The translations under genes were made by a program, and so were the position numbers. From Betaproteobacteria bacterium (GTDB taxonomy: Bacteria > Pseudomonadota > Gammaproteobacteria > Burkholderiales > Rhodocyclaceae), in NCBI GenBank assembly GCA_009779265.1, contig WREP01000009.1, positions 1 through 64,000 on the forward strand: a DNA stretch of 64,000 nt. The letters run 5' to 3'. Positions 1 to 6,465 of the stretch are shown here, in pieces; position 1 is the stretch's first letter; the number at the start of each line of letters is the position of its first letter. Below the pieces are notes generated by a model, which ran no database searches, was not told the DNA's origin, and saw nothing but the letters and a program-made list of their open reading frames with translations.

Positions 1-23
1 CCCAACTGCAATTCGCCATCGTG

Positions 24-53
24 GAAAAAAGACGGGGACGTCAATGTCCCCGT
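24..53 (-). terminator. Rho-independent terminator
   Basis: A perfect 8-bp stem (ACGGGGAC/GTCCCCGT) with a 6-nt loop is followed on the minus strand by six T residues. It would end leftward transcripts arriving from the toxin-antitoxin pair. Confidence 0.6.
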
Positions 54-324
54 GTCGTCAAAGCCCGACCAAAACGCTACACCGTCCGCTCCATGACAAA
101 AGAGCCTTAACTGAACGGCATTGGTGTCTGGGGCTCCTGGTACCCCCATCATTTCCCAACGGGAGAGTCAGCGTCTGCTTTTGCCGCCTAATCCCACGCC
201 ATCCAACCTTGGTGAGTGTGGCGATGAATCGAACTGTACGTTGTATGTTCGGGTCGGGGGTAGATGTATTGGATTTGAAACGAAAGCGCTTGCTTCTGCC
301 TGAAGCAAGCACGACACGCACTGA
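54..324. other. No gene recognised
   Basis: This stretch lies between the terminator at the window edge and the toxin stop codon. Overlapping ORFs of 60 to 100 codons occur on both strands, but none resembles a known family and none has a clear ribosome binding site. It is probably untranslated 3' sequence or degraded accessory DNA. Confidence 0.4.
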
Positions 325-603
325 CTACCGTTTCAAATCCCGATAGAAGTTTTCATGCGAGCCCAAGGCTTCCAGATAAACCAGCCGCACGACATCGTCG
401 CGCGTGTAGCCAAGCAAATAAAGTTGGTTGTTGCAGCGAAATTTGTAGACCCAAAGTTGCGCCAGATCGCCTTTTTTCTTCTCGCCCACATCGGGGTTTT
501 GCGCAACGGCGGCCACGGCGGCGTTCACGTCGGCAATCATGGCGTTGTGCAATTTTTTGTAGGTGCGGGCAAAGCGCCGGGTCTGGCGGATTTCCCAACT
601 CAT
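325..603 (-). CDS. RelE/ParE-family toxin of a type II toxin-antitoxin pair
   Basis: This 92-residue basic protein has the RelE/ParE outline: an N-terminal helix with RRFARTYKKL, a central LWVYKFRCNNQLYLLGY strand pair and a C-terminal SHENFYRDLK helix. Family members are mRNA interferases (RelE) or gyrase inhibitors (ParE); the sequence alone does not decide which. The start overlaps the antitoxin stop by 4 bases, so the two are translationally coupled, with the antitoxin first. Length is normal for the family and no frame damage is visible. Expression should be governed by the palindrome upstream of the antitoxin. Family assignment is good; the exact subfamily is uncertain. Confidence 0.8.
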   Translation of the reverse strand: MSWEIRQTRRFARTYKKLHNAMIADVNAAVAAVAQNPDVGEKKKGDLAQLWVYKFRCNNQLYLLGYTRDDVVRLVYLEALGSHENFYRDLKR

Positions 604-842
604 GCTGGGCGTCCATCAACAGTGCTGCGTGGCACGAAAGGCGTCGCCTCCTCGCGCGGTTCGGCCAGACTCATCAGGCTTTCGGCAATAAAAGATGCCG
701 GCAAGTCGGGATTGTCCAATGCGGCACGTCCCACCTTGGCCCAGAACTCTACTTGCCCTTGCACAGTGCGGTACTCAGCCTTGGCCGCGGCGCGGGCTTC
801 GTTGACCAGCATTTCGTCGATGCGTACTGAAATGGTTGTCAT
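600..842 (-). CDS. ParD-like antitoxin
   Basis: An 80-residue protein starting MTTISVRIDEML, typical of a ribbon-helix-helix DNA-binding antitoxin (ParD-like type). The ORF track extends to 872, but the internal ATG at 842 is preferred: it has AAAGGAA about 5 bases upstream, and the family begins at MTTISVRI. The N-terminal half should bind DNA and the C-terminal half should wrap the toxin encoded directly downstream. The gene lies just below a perfect 16-bp palindrome, the expected autoregulatory operator. The functional call is inferred from family and pairing. Confidence 0.75.
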   Translation of the reverse strand: MTTISVRIDEMLVNEARAAAKAEYRTVQGQVEFWAKVGRAALDNPDLPASFIAESLMSLAEPREEATPFVPRSTVDGRPA

Positions 843-874
843 GACATTCCTTTCGGACAATCGCGTGTCCATTT

Positions 875-890
875 AACCACAATTGTGGTT
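875..890. promoter_or_regulatory. 16-bp palindrome, probable antitoxin operator
   Basis: The sequence AACCACAATTGTGGTT is a perfect palindrome about 33 bases upstream of the antitoxin start. Ribbon-helix-helix antitoxins usually repress their own operon from such a site. Binding is inferred from position and symmetry. Confidence 0.6.
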
Positions 891-961
891 GAGTCAGTCT
901 GTGTCCCTAACGGGCGCAAGGCAGTGGCATAAGAAGAAAAATGGACTTTGACAATCTCGCT

Positions 962-3709
962 CTACCCTTGGCTGTGCGGTGAAATTGCCTGGGAAATCTG
1001 CTCCGGCTCTGCGCCGCGCAGTTCGTCGAACCAGTCCAGCCGGCGCAGTACGGATTTTTCGATTTCCAGCAGGAACATCACCGCCGCGCCGAGGGCGGGG
1101 GCCAGCAGCAGGTCGGTGAGGGGTAGCGGGCGGGTGTTGAACAGGGCCTGCATCCACGGTGTGTAGGTGAAGGCCAGTTGCAGCACCAGCACAGTGAGGA
1201 TGGCGAGGAATACCGCCGGGGTGCCGCGCGCGCCACGCCAGGTGAGCGAGGTGGTGTGCAGGTAGCGCACCGAGAACAGATAGCCGATTTCGAGCGCGCA
1301 CAGGGTGTTGACCACCAGGGTGCGCGTGGCTTCCAGCCCCAGATCCCGCGCCTCACCCCAGAGCATGGTCAGGGCGATGGCGAGCGCGAACAGGGCGGAA
1401 ACAAGCGCCAGCCGCCATAGCATGAAGGGCGTGAGCAGCGGCGCGTGCGCCGGGCGCGGCGGGCGGCGCATGACGCCGTCCTCGGGCGGCTCGAAGGCCA
1501 GCACCAGGCCGAGGGTGATGGTCAGGGCCATGTTGATCCACAAAATCTGCGCCGTCGTCAGCGGCAGCGTCAGGCCCAGCATCAGGGCGCCGGCCACCGC
1601 CAGCACTTCGCCGCCATTGGTCGGCAGCGTCCACGCCAGCACCTTGCGGATGTTGTCATAGACCACGCGCCCTTCGCTGACGGCGGCGACGATGGAGGCG
1701 AAGTTGTCGTCGGCGAGCACGATCTGCGAGGCTTCCTTGGCCGCTTCGGTGCCCTTGTGGCCCATGGCGATGCCGACGTCGGCCTGCTTGAGCGAGGGGG
1801 CGTCGTTTACGCCGTCGCCCGTCATCGCCACCACCGCGCCCTGGCTTTGCAGGGCGCGCACCACGCGCAGCTTGTGTTCCGGGCTGGTGCGGGCGAACAC
1901 CTGGGCGCGCTGCGCCAGCGCCGGCAGCGCCGCGTCATCCACCGTGTCGAGCTGCGCGCCGGTGACGACTTCCGGCTGTTCCGCCAGGCCCAGTTGCGCG
2001 GCGATGGCCTGGGCGGTGGTGGCGTGGTCGCCGGTGATCATTTTCACCGCCACGCCGGCGCTGCGGCAGTCGGCCACGGCGGCAATGGCTTCCGGGCGCG
2101 GCGGGTCGATGAAGCCGATCAGCCCGGCCAGCGTCAGGCCGCTCAAGTGCGTGTCGTCGATCTGCGCGACCGGCTGCGGCAGATAGCGGAAGGCAAAGCC
2201 CAGCACGCGCTCGCCGTGGGCGGCGATCTGGTCGATGCGTGCGTGCCAGTCGGCTTCAAGCAGCGGCCCGCTAGCGCGGCCATCGCTGCCGAGCGCGTCG
2301 GCGCACATCGCCAGCACGCGCTCCGGCGCGCCCTTGACCAGCAGCAGCGCGCCGCCTTCCGGCAGGGCGTGTAGCGTCGCCATGTAGCGATGCGCGGCGT
2401 CGAAGGGCAGCACGTCAAGGCGCGGATGCGCGTCGTGCTCGGCCTGCGGGTTCAGGCCAGCCTTGATGGCGAGCGCCAGTAGCGCGCCTTCCATCGGGTC
2501 GCCGGTGACGTGCCACTGATCGGCGCTTTCGACCAGCGCGGCGTCGTTGCACAGCAGACCGACGCGCGCCAGTAGGCGCATGTCCTCGCCCGGATCGGGG
2601 TCTAGCGTGCCGACGGGCGCATAGCCCGCGCCGGTGGCCAGGCACTCGCCGCTGGCGGTGACGAGGCGGCGGCAGGTCATTTCGTTGCGCGTCAGCGTGC
2701 CGGTTTTGTCGGAGCAGATAACACTGGTCGCGCCCAGCGTTTCCACGGCGGGCAATTGCCGCACGATGGCGTGGCGCGCCGCCATGCGCTGCACGCCGAT
2801 GGCCAGCGTAATGGTGATGACCGCCGGCAGCCCTTCGGGTACGAAGCCCACAGCCAGCGCCACGACGGTCATGAAGGCGTCGAGCCAGGCGTAGCCGCGC
2901 ACCAGCACGGCGAAGGCGAACAGCGCCACCGCCGCGAGCAGCGCGAACACCGTCAACTGTCGCCCGAAGCGGTTGATCTGCCGCAGCAGCGGCGTGGTGA
3001 GCGGGTCGATCGCCCCCAGCAGGGCGCTGATTTTGCCGATTTCGGTGCGCAGGCCGGTGGCGACGACCACGCCGCGTCCCTGCCCAGCCGCCACCAGCGT
3101 GCCGGAATAGGCCATGCCCGCGCGGTCGCCCAGCGGCGCATCGGCGGCGACGGCGGCGTCGGATTTTTCGGCGGTGACCGATTCGCCCGTAAGCAGCGCC
3201 TCGTCGATGCGCAGCGAGCGCGCCTGCACCAGCCGCAGATCGGCCGGCACGCGGTCGCCGGCCTCGATGAGCACGACGTCGCCCGGCACCAGACCGGCCA
3301 CATCCGCCATGTGCTGTTCGCCATCGCGCAGCACGCGGGCGTGGGGCGTCAGCATGTTGTGCAGGGCGTCCATCGCCGCCTCGGCCTTGCCCTCTTGCAG
3401 CACGCCGACGATGGCGTTGACCAGCACCACGGTAACGATCACCGCCGCATCGACCCAGTGCCCGAGCGCGCCAGCGATGACGGCGGCGGCCAGCAGAAAG
3501 ACGATCAGCGCATTGGCGAATTGCGCGCCGAAGCGTTGCAGCCAGTTGCGCCGCGGCGGCGAGGGCAGGGCGTTGGGGCCGTGCGCCGCCAGCCGCTGGG
3601 CGGCTTCATCGGTGGTGAGGCCGCGGTGGATGTCGCTCTGTTGGGCTGCGGCCACTTGGGCGGACGGTAGCGCGTGGGGCGGCAAGGTCGGGGCGGCGGA
3701 ATGGGACAT
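962..3709 (-). CDS. P-type cation-transporting ATPase (P2 type)
   Basis: A 915-residue membrane pump of the calcium-ATPase-like P2 class. It has an N-terminal cation-ATPase domain, the actuator motif TGES near residue 173, the M4 motif VPEGLP, the phosphorylation site CSDKTGTLT with Asp near 334, KGAPE in the nucleotide domain near 462, and the hinge MTGDGVNDAP near 628. The M6 region (NMALTITLGLVLAFEP) differs from classical calcium sites, so the transported ion is uncertain. The start at 3709 is chosen over 3757 because AAGGAA sits 6 bases upstream. It stands alone, with no adjacent regulator. All catalytic motifs are intact. Confidence 0.9.
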   Translation of the reverse strand: MSHSAAPTLPPHALPSAQVAAAQQSDIHRGLTTDEAAQRLAAHGPNALPSPPRRNWLQRFGAQFANALIVFLLAAAVIAGALGHWVDAAVIVTVVLVNAIVGVLQEGKAEAAMDALHNMLTPHARVLRDGEQHMADVAGLVPGDVVLIEAGDRVPADLRLVQARSLRIDEALLTGESVTAEKSDAAVAADAPLGDRAGMAYSGTLVAAGQGRGVVVATGLRTEIGKISALLGAIDPLTTPLLRQINRFGRQLTVFALLAAVALFAFAVLVRGYAWLDAFMTVVALAVGFVPEGLPAVITITLAIGVQRMAARHAIVRQLPAVETLGATSVICSDKTGTLTRNEMTCRRLVTASGECLATGAGYAPVGTLDPDPGEDMRLLARVGLLCNDAALVESADQWHVTGDPMEGALLALAIKAGLNPQAEHDAHPRLDVLPFDAAHRYMATLHALPEGGALLLVKGAPERVLAMCADALGSDGRASGPLLEADWHARIDQIAAHGERVLGFAFRYLPQPVAQIDDTHLSGLTLAGLIGFIDPPRPEAIAAVADCRSAGVAVKMITGDHATTAQAIAAQLGLAEQPEVVTGAQLDTVDDAALPALAQRAQVFARTSPEHKLRVVRALQSQGAVVAMTGDGVNDAPSLKQADVGIAMGHKGTEAAKEASQIVLADDNFASIVAAVSEGRVVYDNIRKVLAWTLPTNGGEVLAVAGALMLGLTLPLTTAQILWINMALTITLGLVLAFEPPEDGVMRRPPRPAHAPLLTPFMLWRLALVSALFALAIALTMLWGEARDLGLEATRTLVVNTLCALEIGYLFSVRYLHTTSLTWRGARGTPAVFLAILTVLVLQLAFTYTPWMQALFNTRPLPLTDLLLAPALGAAVMFLLEIEKSVLRRLDWFDELRGAEPEQISQAISPHSQG

Positions 3710-3824
3710 GCGAGATTCCTTGAATGGGTTCAGGCCACGGAAGCGCTTTCCCGGCACGAACAGTTAAGTCGGTTGTGGATCATGCCATCGCATCGGCTGG
3801 AATAAAAGCCGACTGGCCGGCGCT

Positions 3825-4700
3825 TCAATGCAGCGCGTCGCGGGCGGCGAAGAGGGCGGCGATGTCGGTTGGGCTAAAGCGATATTCGCGGTTGCAGATG
3901 TCGTCGCGGATCACGATTTCGCCGTGTTCAGCGAGGAGGCTTTCGGCTTCCGGGCGGCCGAGGGCGCGGATCATGTCGCGGATCTTGTCCCAATCCTCCG
4001 GGCAGTGGTACTGCACCGGCCGCGCGTCGTAGAGACGCAGGCCGCGTGCCGCCATGTCCTCGTGGAAGAGCCGGGTGAGCAGGCTTTCGGCGTTGGCGGC
4101 GAGCAATTCGCCGGGTTTGACGGTGGCGGCCAGTTGGCTGATACGATTCCAGCCGTCCGGGTCGCGGGCGTCGGCCCCGGGCATTTTTTGCAGGAACAGG
4201 CAGGCGGCGACCTCCGGGCTGGCCGCGGCGAACAGGCGCGAGGGTTGCTGCTCGGATTGCTCCAGATAATGCTCGAATATGGCGGCGATGCTGTCACCGG
4301 CCAGCGGCACGAAACTCTGGTAGGGCTGACGGGCGCTCGGCAGATCGAGACTCATCAGCAGTTGGCCGCCTTGGCCGGCGCCGAGCAGTTCCGGCACCGG
4401 CGCTGGCGGCACGGCCGCGTCGCTGCGCGCCATGCCGCGCAGCCGCAAAGCTTCGTCGCAATCCAGCACCAGCAACTGGATCGGGCCGTTGCCGCGCAAT
4501 TGCAGCGTCAGCCGGCCGGGCTGCTTCAATTGGCCGGCGATGAGCGCGGTGACGGCGGCCGTTTCGCCGAGCAATTGAGCTACCGCCAGCGGATAGCCGC
4601 GGCCTTCCTGCATCTGCCGCCAGGCCGCGCCGAGATGGACGACGGCGCCGCGAATGTCGAGGCCCTCGAAGAAAAAACGGCGGACGAAACCCTCGCTCAT
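3825..4700 (-). CDS. hslO: Hsp33 redox-regulated chaperone
   Basis: A 291-residue cytoplasmic holdase chaperone activated by oxidation in characterised homologues. The N-terminal core (RFFFEGLDIRGAVVHL, LLGETAAVTALIAGQLK) is well conserved. The C-terminal redox switch normally carries CXC and CXXC zinc ligands. Here only YHCPEDW and DDICNREY are visible, leaving two of the four cysteines. The start at 4700 overlaps the upstream ArsC-like stop as ATGA; an alternative ATG lies at 4709. Pairing with a thiol-reductase-like gene fits oxidative-stress work. Zinc-dependent switching may be altered. Confidence 0.9.
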   Translation of the reverse strand: MSEGFVRRFFFEGLDIRGAVVHLGAAWRQMQEGRGYPLAVAQLLGETAAVTALIAGQLKQPGRLTLQLRGNGPIQLLVLDCDEALRLRGMARSDAAVPPAPVPELLGAGQGGQLLMSLDLPSARQPYQSFVPLAGDSIAAIFEHYLEQSEQQPSRLFAAASPEVAACLFLQKMPGADARDPDGWNRISQLAATVKPGELLAANAESLLTRLFHEDMAARGLRLYDARPVQYHCPEDWDKIRDMIRALGRPEAESLLAEHGEIVIRDDICNREYRFSPTDIAALFAARDALH

Positions 4701-5059
4701 TGGAAGCATTCCGCGTAACTTTCCGGCGTGAAGCCGACCAGCAATTCGTTGCCGACATCGAGTACCGGGCGCTTGATCAGCGCCGGGTACTGGGCCATCA
4801 GCGCCAGCGCCTTGGCGGCGTCGACATCGGCGCGCTCGGCCTCGGTGAGCTTCTTCCACATCAGGCCGCGCCGGTTGAGCAGCTTTTCCCATCCGGCCCG
4901 CGCTGACCAGTCGGGCAGATGCCCGGCGGCGACGCCCGCCTTCTTGTAATCGACGAATTCGTAGGCGACACCATGTTTGTCGAGCCAAGTCATGGCTTTT
5001 TTCATGGTGTCGCAGTTTCTGATGCCGTAGATGCGGCAAGGTGGTGGTGTGGTTTTCAT
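4697..5059 (-). CDS. ArsC/Spx-family reductase-like protein (YffB type)
   Basis: A 120-residue thioredoxin-fold protein beginning MKTTPPPCRIYGIRNCDTMK. GIRNCDTMKKA is the active-site signature of YffB-like members of the ArsC/Spx family, with one cysteine (C-D-T-M) instead of a CXXC pair. The IKRPVLD segment near residue 95 is the conserved cis-proline region. Homologues are proposed glutathione-dependent thiol reductases; the substrate is unknown. It overlaps hslO by ATGA, so the two are co-translated. Arsenate reduction is less likely because no ars genes are nearby. Confidence 0.8.
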   Translation of the reverse strand: MKTTPPPCRIYGIRNCDTMKKAMTWLDKHGVAYEFVDYKKAGVAAGHLPDWSARAGWEKLLNRRGLMWKKLTEAERADVDAAKALALMAQYPALIKRPVLDVGNELLVGFTPESYAECFQ

Positions 5060-5102
5060 GATCTTTATATGGCAGACGGTTTTTGAAAAGGCAGGCAGCG
5101 AT

Positions 5103-5498
5103 TCAGCGGATTTCTTCCAACAGCGCCGGGTGCTTGTCCAGCAACTTGAACAGGTTGACCACGGCTGGCATGGGCTGGGCCTGGCCGCGCTCGTAGCGGC
5201 TGAAAGCGTTGTGTCCGCCGCCGGTCAACTGGGCGGCCTGATGTTGGGTCAATTTCAGCTTCTTGCGCACGCGCAGCAGCAATTGCTGTTCCGCCGCGCG
5301 CCGTGCCAGCACCAGCGCATTGCCGGCTTGTGCATAACGATCTTGGCTGGCGTGGTCGAAATACACCTCGCCGCAACTGTCGCAACGCTCGCCAGAAAGT
5401 CCGCGCAGCGTCGTTTCGCCGCCGACGATGAAGGTTTCGTCAGCGAATGCCGTGAACCCTTTGCCGCCGCAGGCGCCGCAGATTTTGAGTTTTGTCAT
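5103..5498 (-). CDS. mqsA: MqsA antitoxin / transcriptional repressor
   Basis: A 131-residue two-domain antitoxin. The N-terminal zinc domain carries CGACGGKG and CDSCGEVYFD. The C-terminal helix-turn-helix (KLTQHQAAQLTGGGHNAFSR) is the DNA-binding part that recognises AACCT/AGGTT-like palindromes in E. coli. The antitoxin frame is intact. The toxin gene that should precede it is present only as an internally deleted remnant ending 3 bases upstream, so MqsA may persist as an orphan repressor. A matching operator lies just ahead of the remnant. Confidence 0.85.
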   Translation of the reverse strand: MTKLKICGACGGKGFTAFADETFIVGGETTLRGLSGERCDSCGEVYFDHASQDRYAQAGNALVLARRAAEQQLLLRVRKKLKLTQHQAAQLTGGGHNAFSRYERGQAQPMPAVVNLFKLLDKHPALLEEIR

Positions 5499-5501
5499 GG
5501 G

Positions 5502-5632
5502 TCACTTCTCCTTGAACTGAATGACGATGCACTCGGCCACTTCAGCGCCGTCTGCGTGAATGCGGCGCGACCCATTTCAGCGATCTTGGCCAGCATGACG
5601 GCAAGCGGGTAATGAGGCCGACTCTTTTCCAT
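5502..5632 (-). pseudogene. mqsR: mqsR toxin remnant with internal deletion
   Basis: The minus strand begins an MqsR-like N-terminus (MEKSRPHYPL...AFTQTAL) at 5632. The last codons before mqsA encode a typical MqsR C-terminus (ECIVIQFKEK, then stop) in a different frame. The whole remnant is 131 bases, not a multiple of three, against roughly 297 for an intact gene. About 55 codons are therefore missing and the halves are out of frame. The first frame runs into an unrelated tail and stops near mqsA. The interferase activity should be lost while mqsA survives. It is too short for the ORF track. Confidence 0.75.
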
Positions 5633-5643
5633 GTGTTATTATA

Positions 5644-5656
5644 ACCCTATTAGGGT
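5644..5656. promoter_or_regulatory. Probable MqsA operator
   Basis: ACCCTATTAGGGT is a perfect 13-bp palindrome with a central T, 12 bases upstream of the mqsR remnant start. It resembles the AACCT-spacer-AGGTT sites bound by E. coli MqsA. It suggests that self-repression still works although the toxin is broken. Confidence 0.6.
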
Positions 5657-5674
5657 AAATTTCAATGAGGGGGC

Positions 5675-5699
5675 GAGAAAAAGCCGCCCAGAGGCGGCT
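5675..5699 (-). terminator. Rho-independent terminator after higBA
   Basis: The stem AGCCGCC/GGCGGCT with a 4-nt loop is followed on the minus strand by TTTTTCTCG. It ends the higBA transcript before the mqsRA operator. Confidence 0.7.
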
Positions 5700-5742
5700 G
5701 TCAGGTCGTTACGGTCACCTTTGTCCAAGGGATAGGTTTTGC

Positions 5743-6051
5743 TCAGGCGTGAGCGATTTCTCCATGCCACGGCGTGATCTTCGCCAATTGCGCCGCCAGG
5801 GCGTCCTTGGCCGTTTCCGTGTCGAAACGCGCCTGCCCGCGCAGCCAATAGCCTTCGGAAAGGCCGAAGAAGCGGCACAGGCGCAGGTCGGTATCGGCGC
5901 TGATGGCGCGGCGGCCGGCCACGATTTCACCAATGCGCTGCGCCGGCACGCCGATTTCCTTGGCGAGCCGGTACTGGCTGATGCCAAGCGGCAGCAGGAA
6001 TTCTTCCCGGAGGATTTCGCCGGGATGAATGGGCTTGAGTTTTTCGGCCAT
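5743..6051 (-). CDS. higA: HigA antitoxin (XRE-type repressor)
   Basis: A 102-residue helix-turn-helix protein of the HigA/VapI family. The hallmark PIHPGEILREEFLLPLGIS opening is followed by an HTH (YRLAKEIGVPAQRIGEIVAG) and FFGLSEGYWLRGQ. It neutralises the toxin encoded 12 bases upstream and should repress the operon through the direct repeats ahead of higB. Toxin-first order is typical of higBA. Length and motifs are intact. Confidence 0.9.
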   Translation of the reverse strand: MAEKLKPIHPGEILREEFLLPLGISQYRLAKEIGVPAQRIGEIVAGRRAISADTDLRLCRFFGLSEGYWLRGQARFDTETAKDALAAQLAKITPWHGEIAHA

Positions 6052-6063
6052 GAATGTTCTCCG

Positions 6064-6345
6064 TCAGTGGTAATCCACGATTTCGACATCTTCCGCATCC
6101 GTTCCTGCCCAGACGAAGCACACGCGCCACTGATCGTTGATGCGGATGCTCCACTGGCCTTCCCGGTCGCCGATGAGCTTTTCCAGCCGGTTGCCGGGCG
6201 GAACGCGCAAATCGTCCAACCGCCCGGCCATGTGCAACTGTTCCAGCTTGCGCCGCGCCACGGCCTGAATATTGGCGAAGCGGATGACGCGCTGCCGCTC
6301 GAACAGAGCTTTTGTGTCAGAGCAGCGAAAGGACTGAATCGACAT
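6064..6345 (-). CDS. higB: HigB toxin (ribosome-dependent mRNA interferase family)
   Basis: A 93-residue RelE-superfamily toxin: MSIQSFRCSDTKALFE, then RKLEQLHMAGRLDDLRVPPGNRLE and the strongly conserved SIRINDQWRVCFVW...VEIVDYH end. Characterised HigB proteins cut mRNA on the ribosome. Both members of the pair look intact, unlike the neighbouring mqsRA. Two near-identical direct repeats lie directly upstream. Confidence 0.9.
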   Translation of the reverse strand: MSIQSFRCSDTKALFERQRVIRFANIQAVARRKLEQLHMAGRLDDLRVPPGNRLEKLIGDREGQWSIRINDQWRVCFVWAGTDAEDVEIVDYH

Positions 6346-6355
6346 GGCACGACAG

Positions 6356-6383
6356 TAACGTCATGCGTTATTAACGTCAAGCG
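6356..6383. promoter_or_regulatory. Direct repeats upstream of higB, likely operator
   Basis: TAACGTCATGCG (6356-6367) and TAACGTCAAGCG (6372-6383) repeat with one mismatch at a 16-base period, 11 bases upstream of higB. The arrangement fits two HigA dimers binding in tandem. Binding is inferred. Confidence 0.5.
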
Positions 6384-6410
6384 TGATGGTTGAGCGGCGA
6401 AATGATCCTG

Positions 6411-6436
6411 AAAAGAAGCCGCCCGAAGGCGGCTTC
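6411..6436 (-). terminator. Rho-independent terminator of the oxidoreductase operon
   Basis: The stem GAAGCCGCC/GGCGGCTTC with a CGAA loop is followed on the minus strand by TTTTC. It lies 30 bases past the stop of the flavoprotein gene. Confidence 0.65.
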
Positions 6437-6465
6437 AGCAGGCGTTTCAGGCAAACGCTCCGTAA

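Noticed and set aside
3825-5039. A single 404-residue protein joining hslO and its upstream frame
   Set aside because: The N-terminal 110 codons are the shadow of the ArsC-like gene; Hsp33 begins at 4700 with an ATGA overlap.
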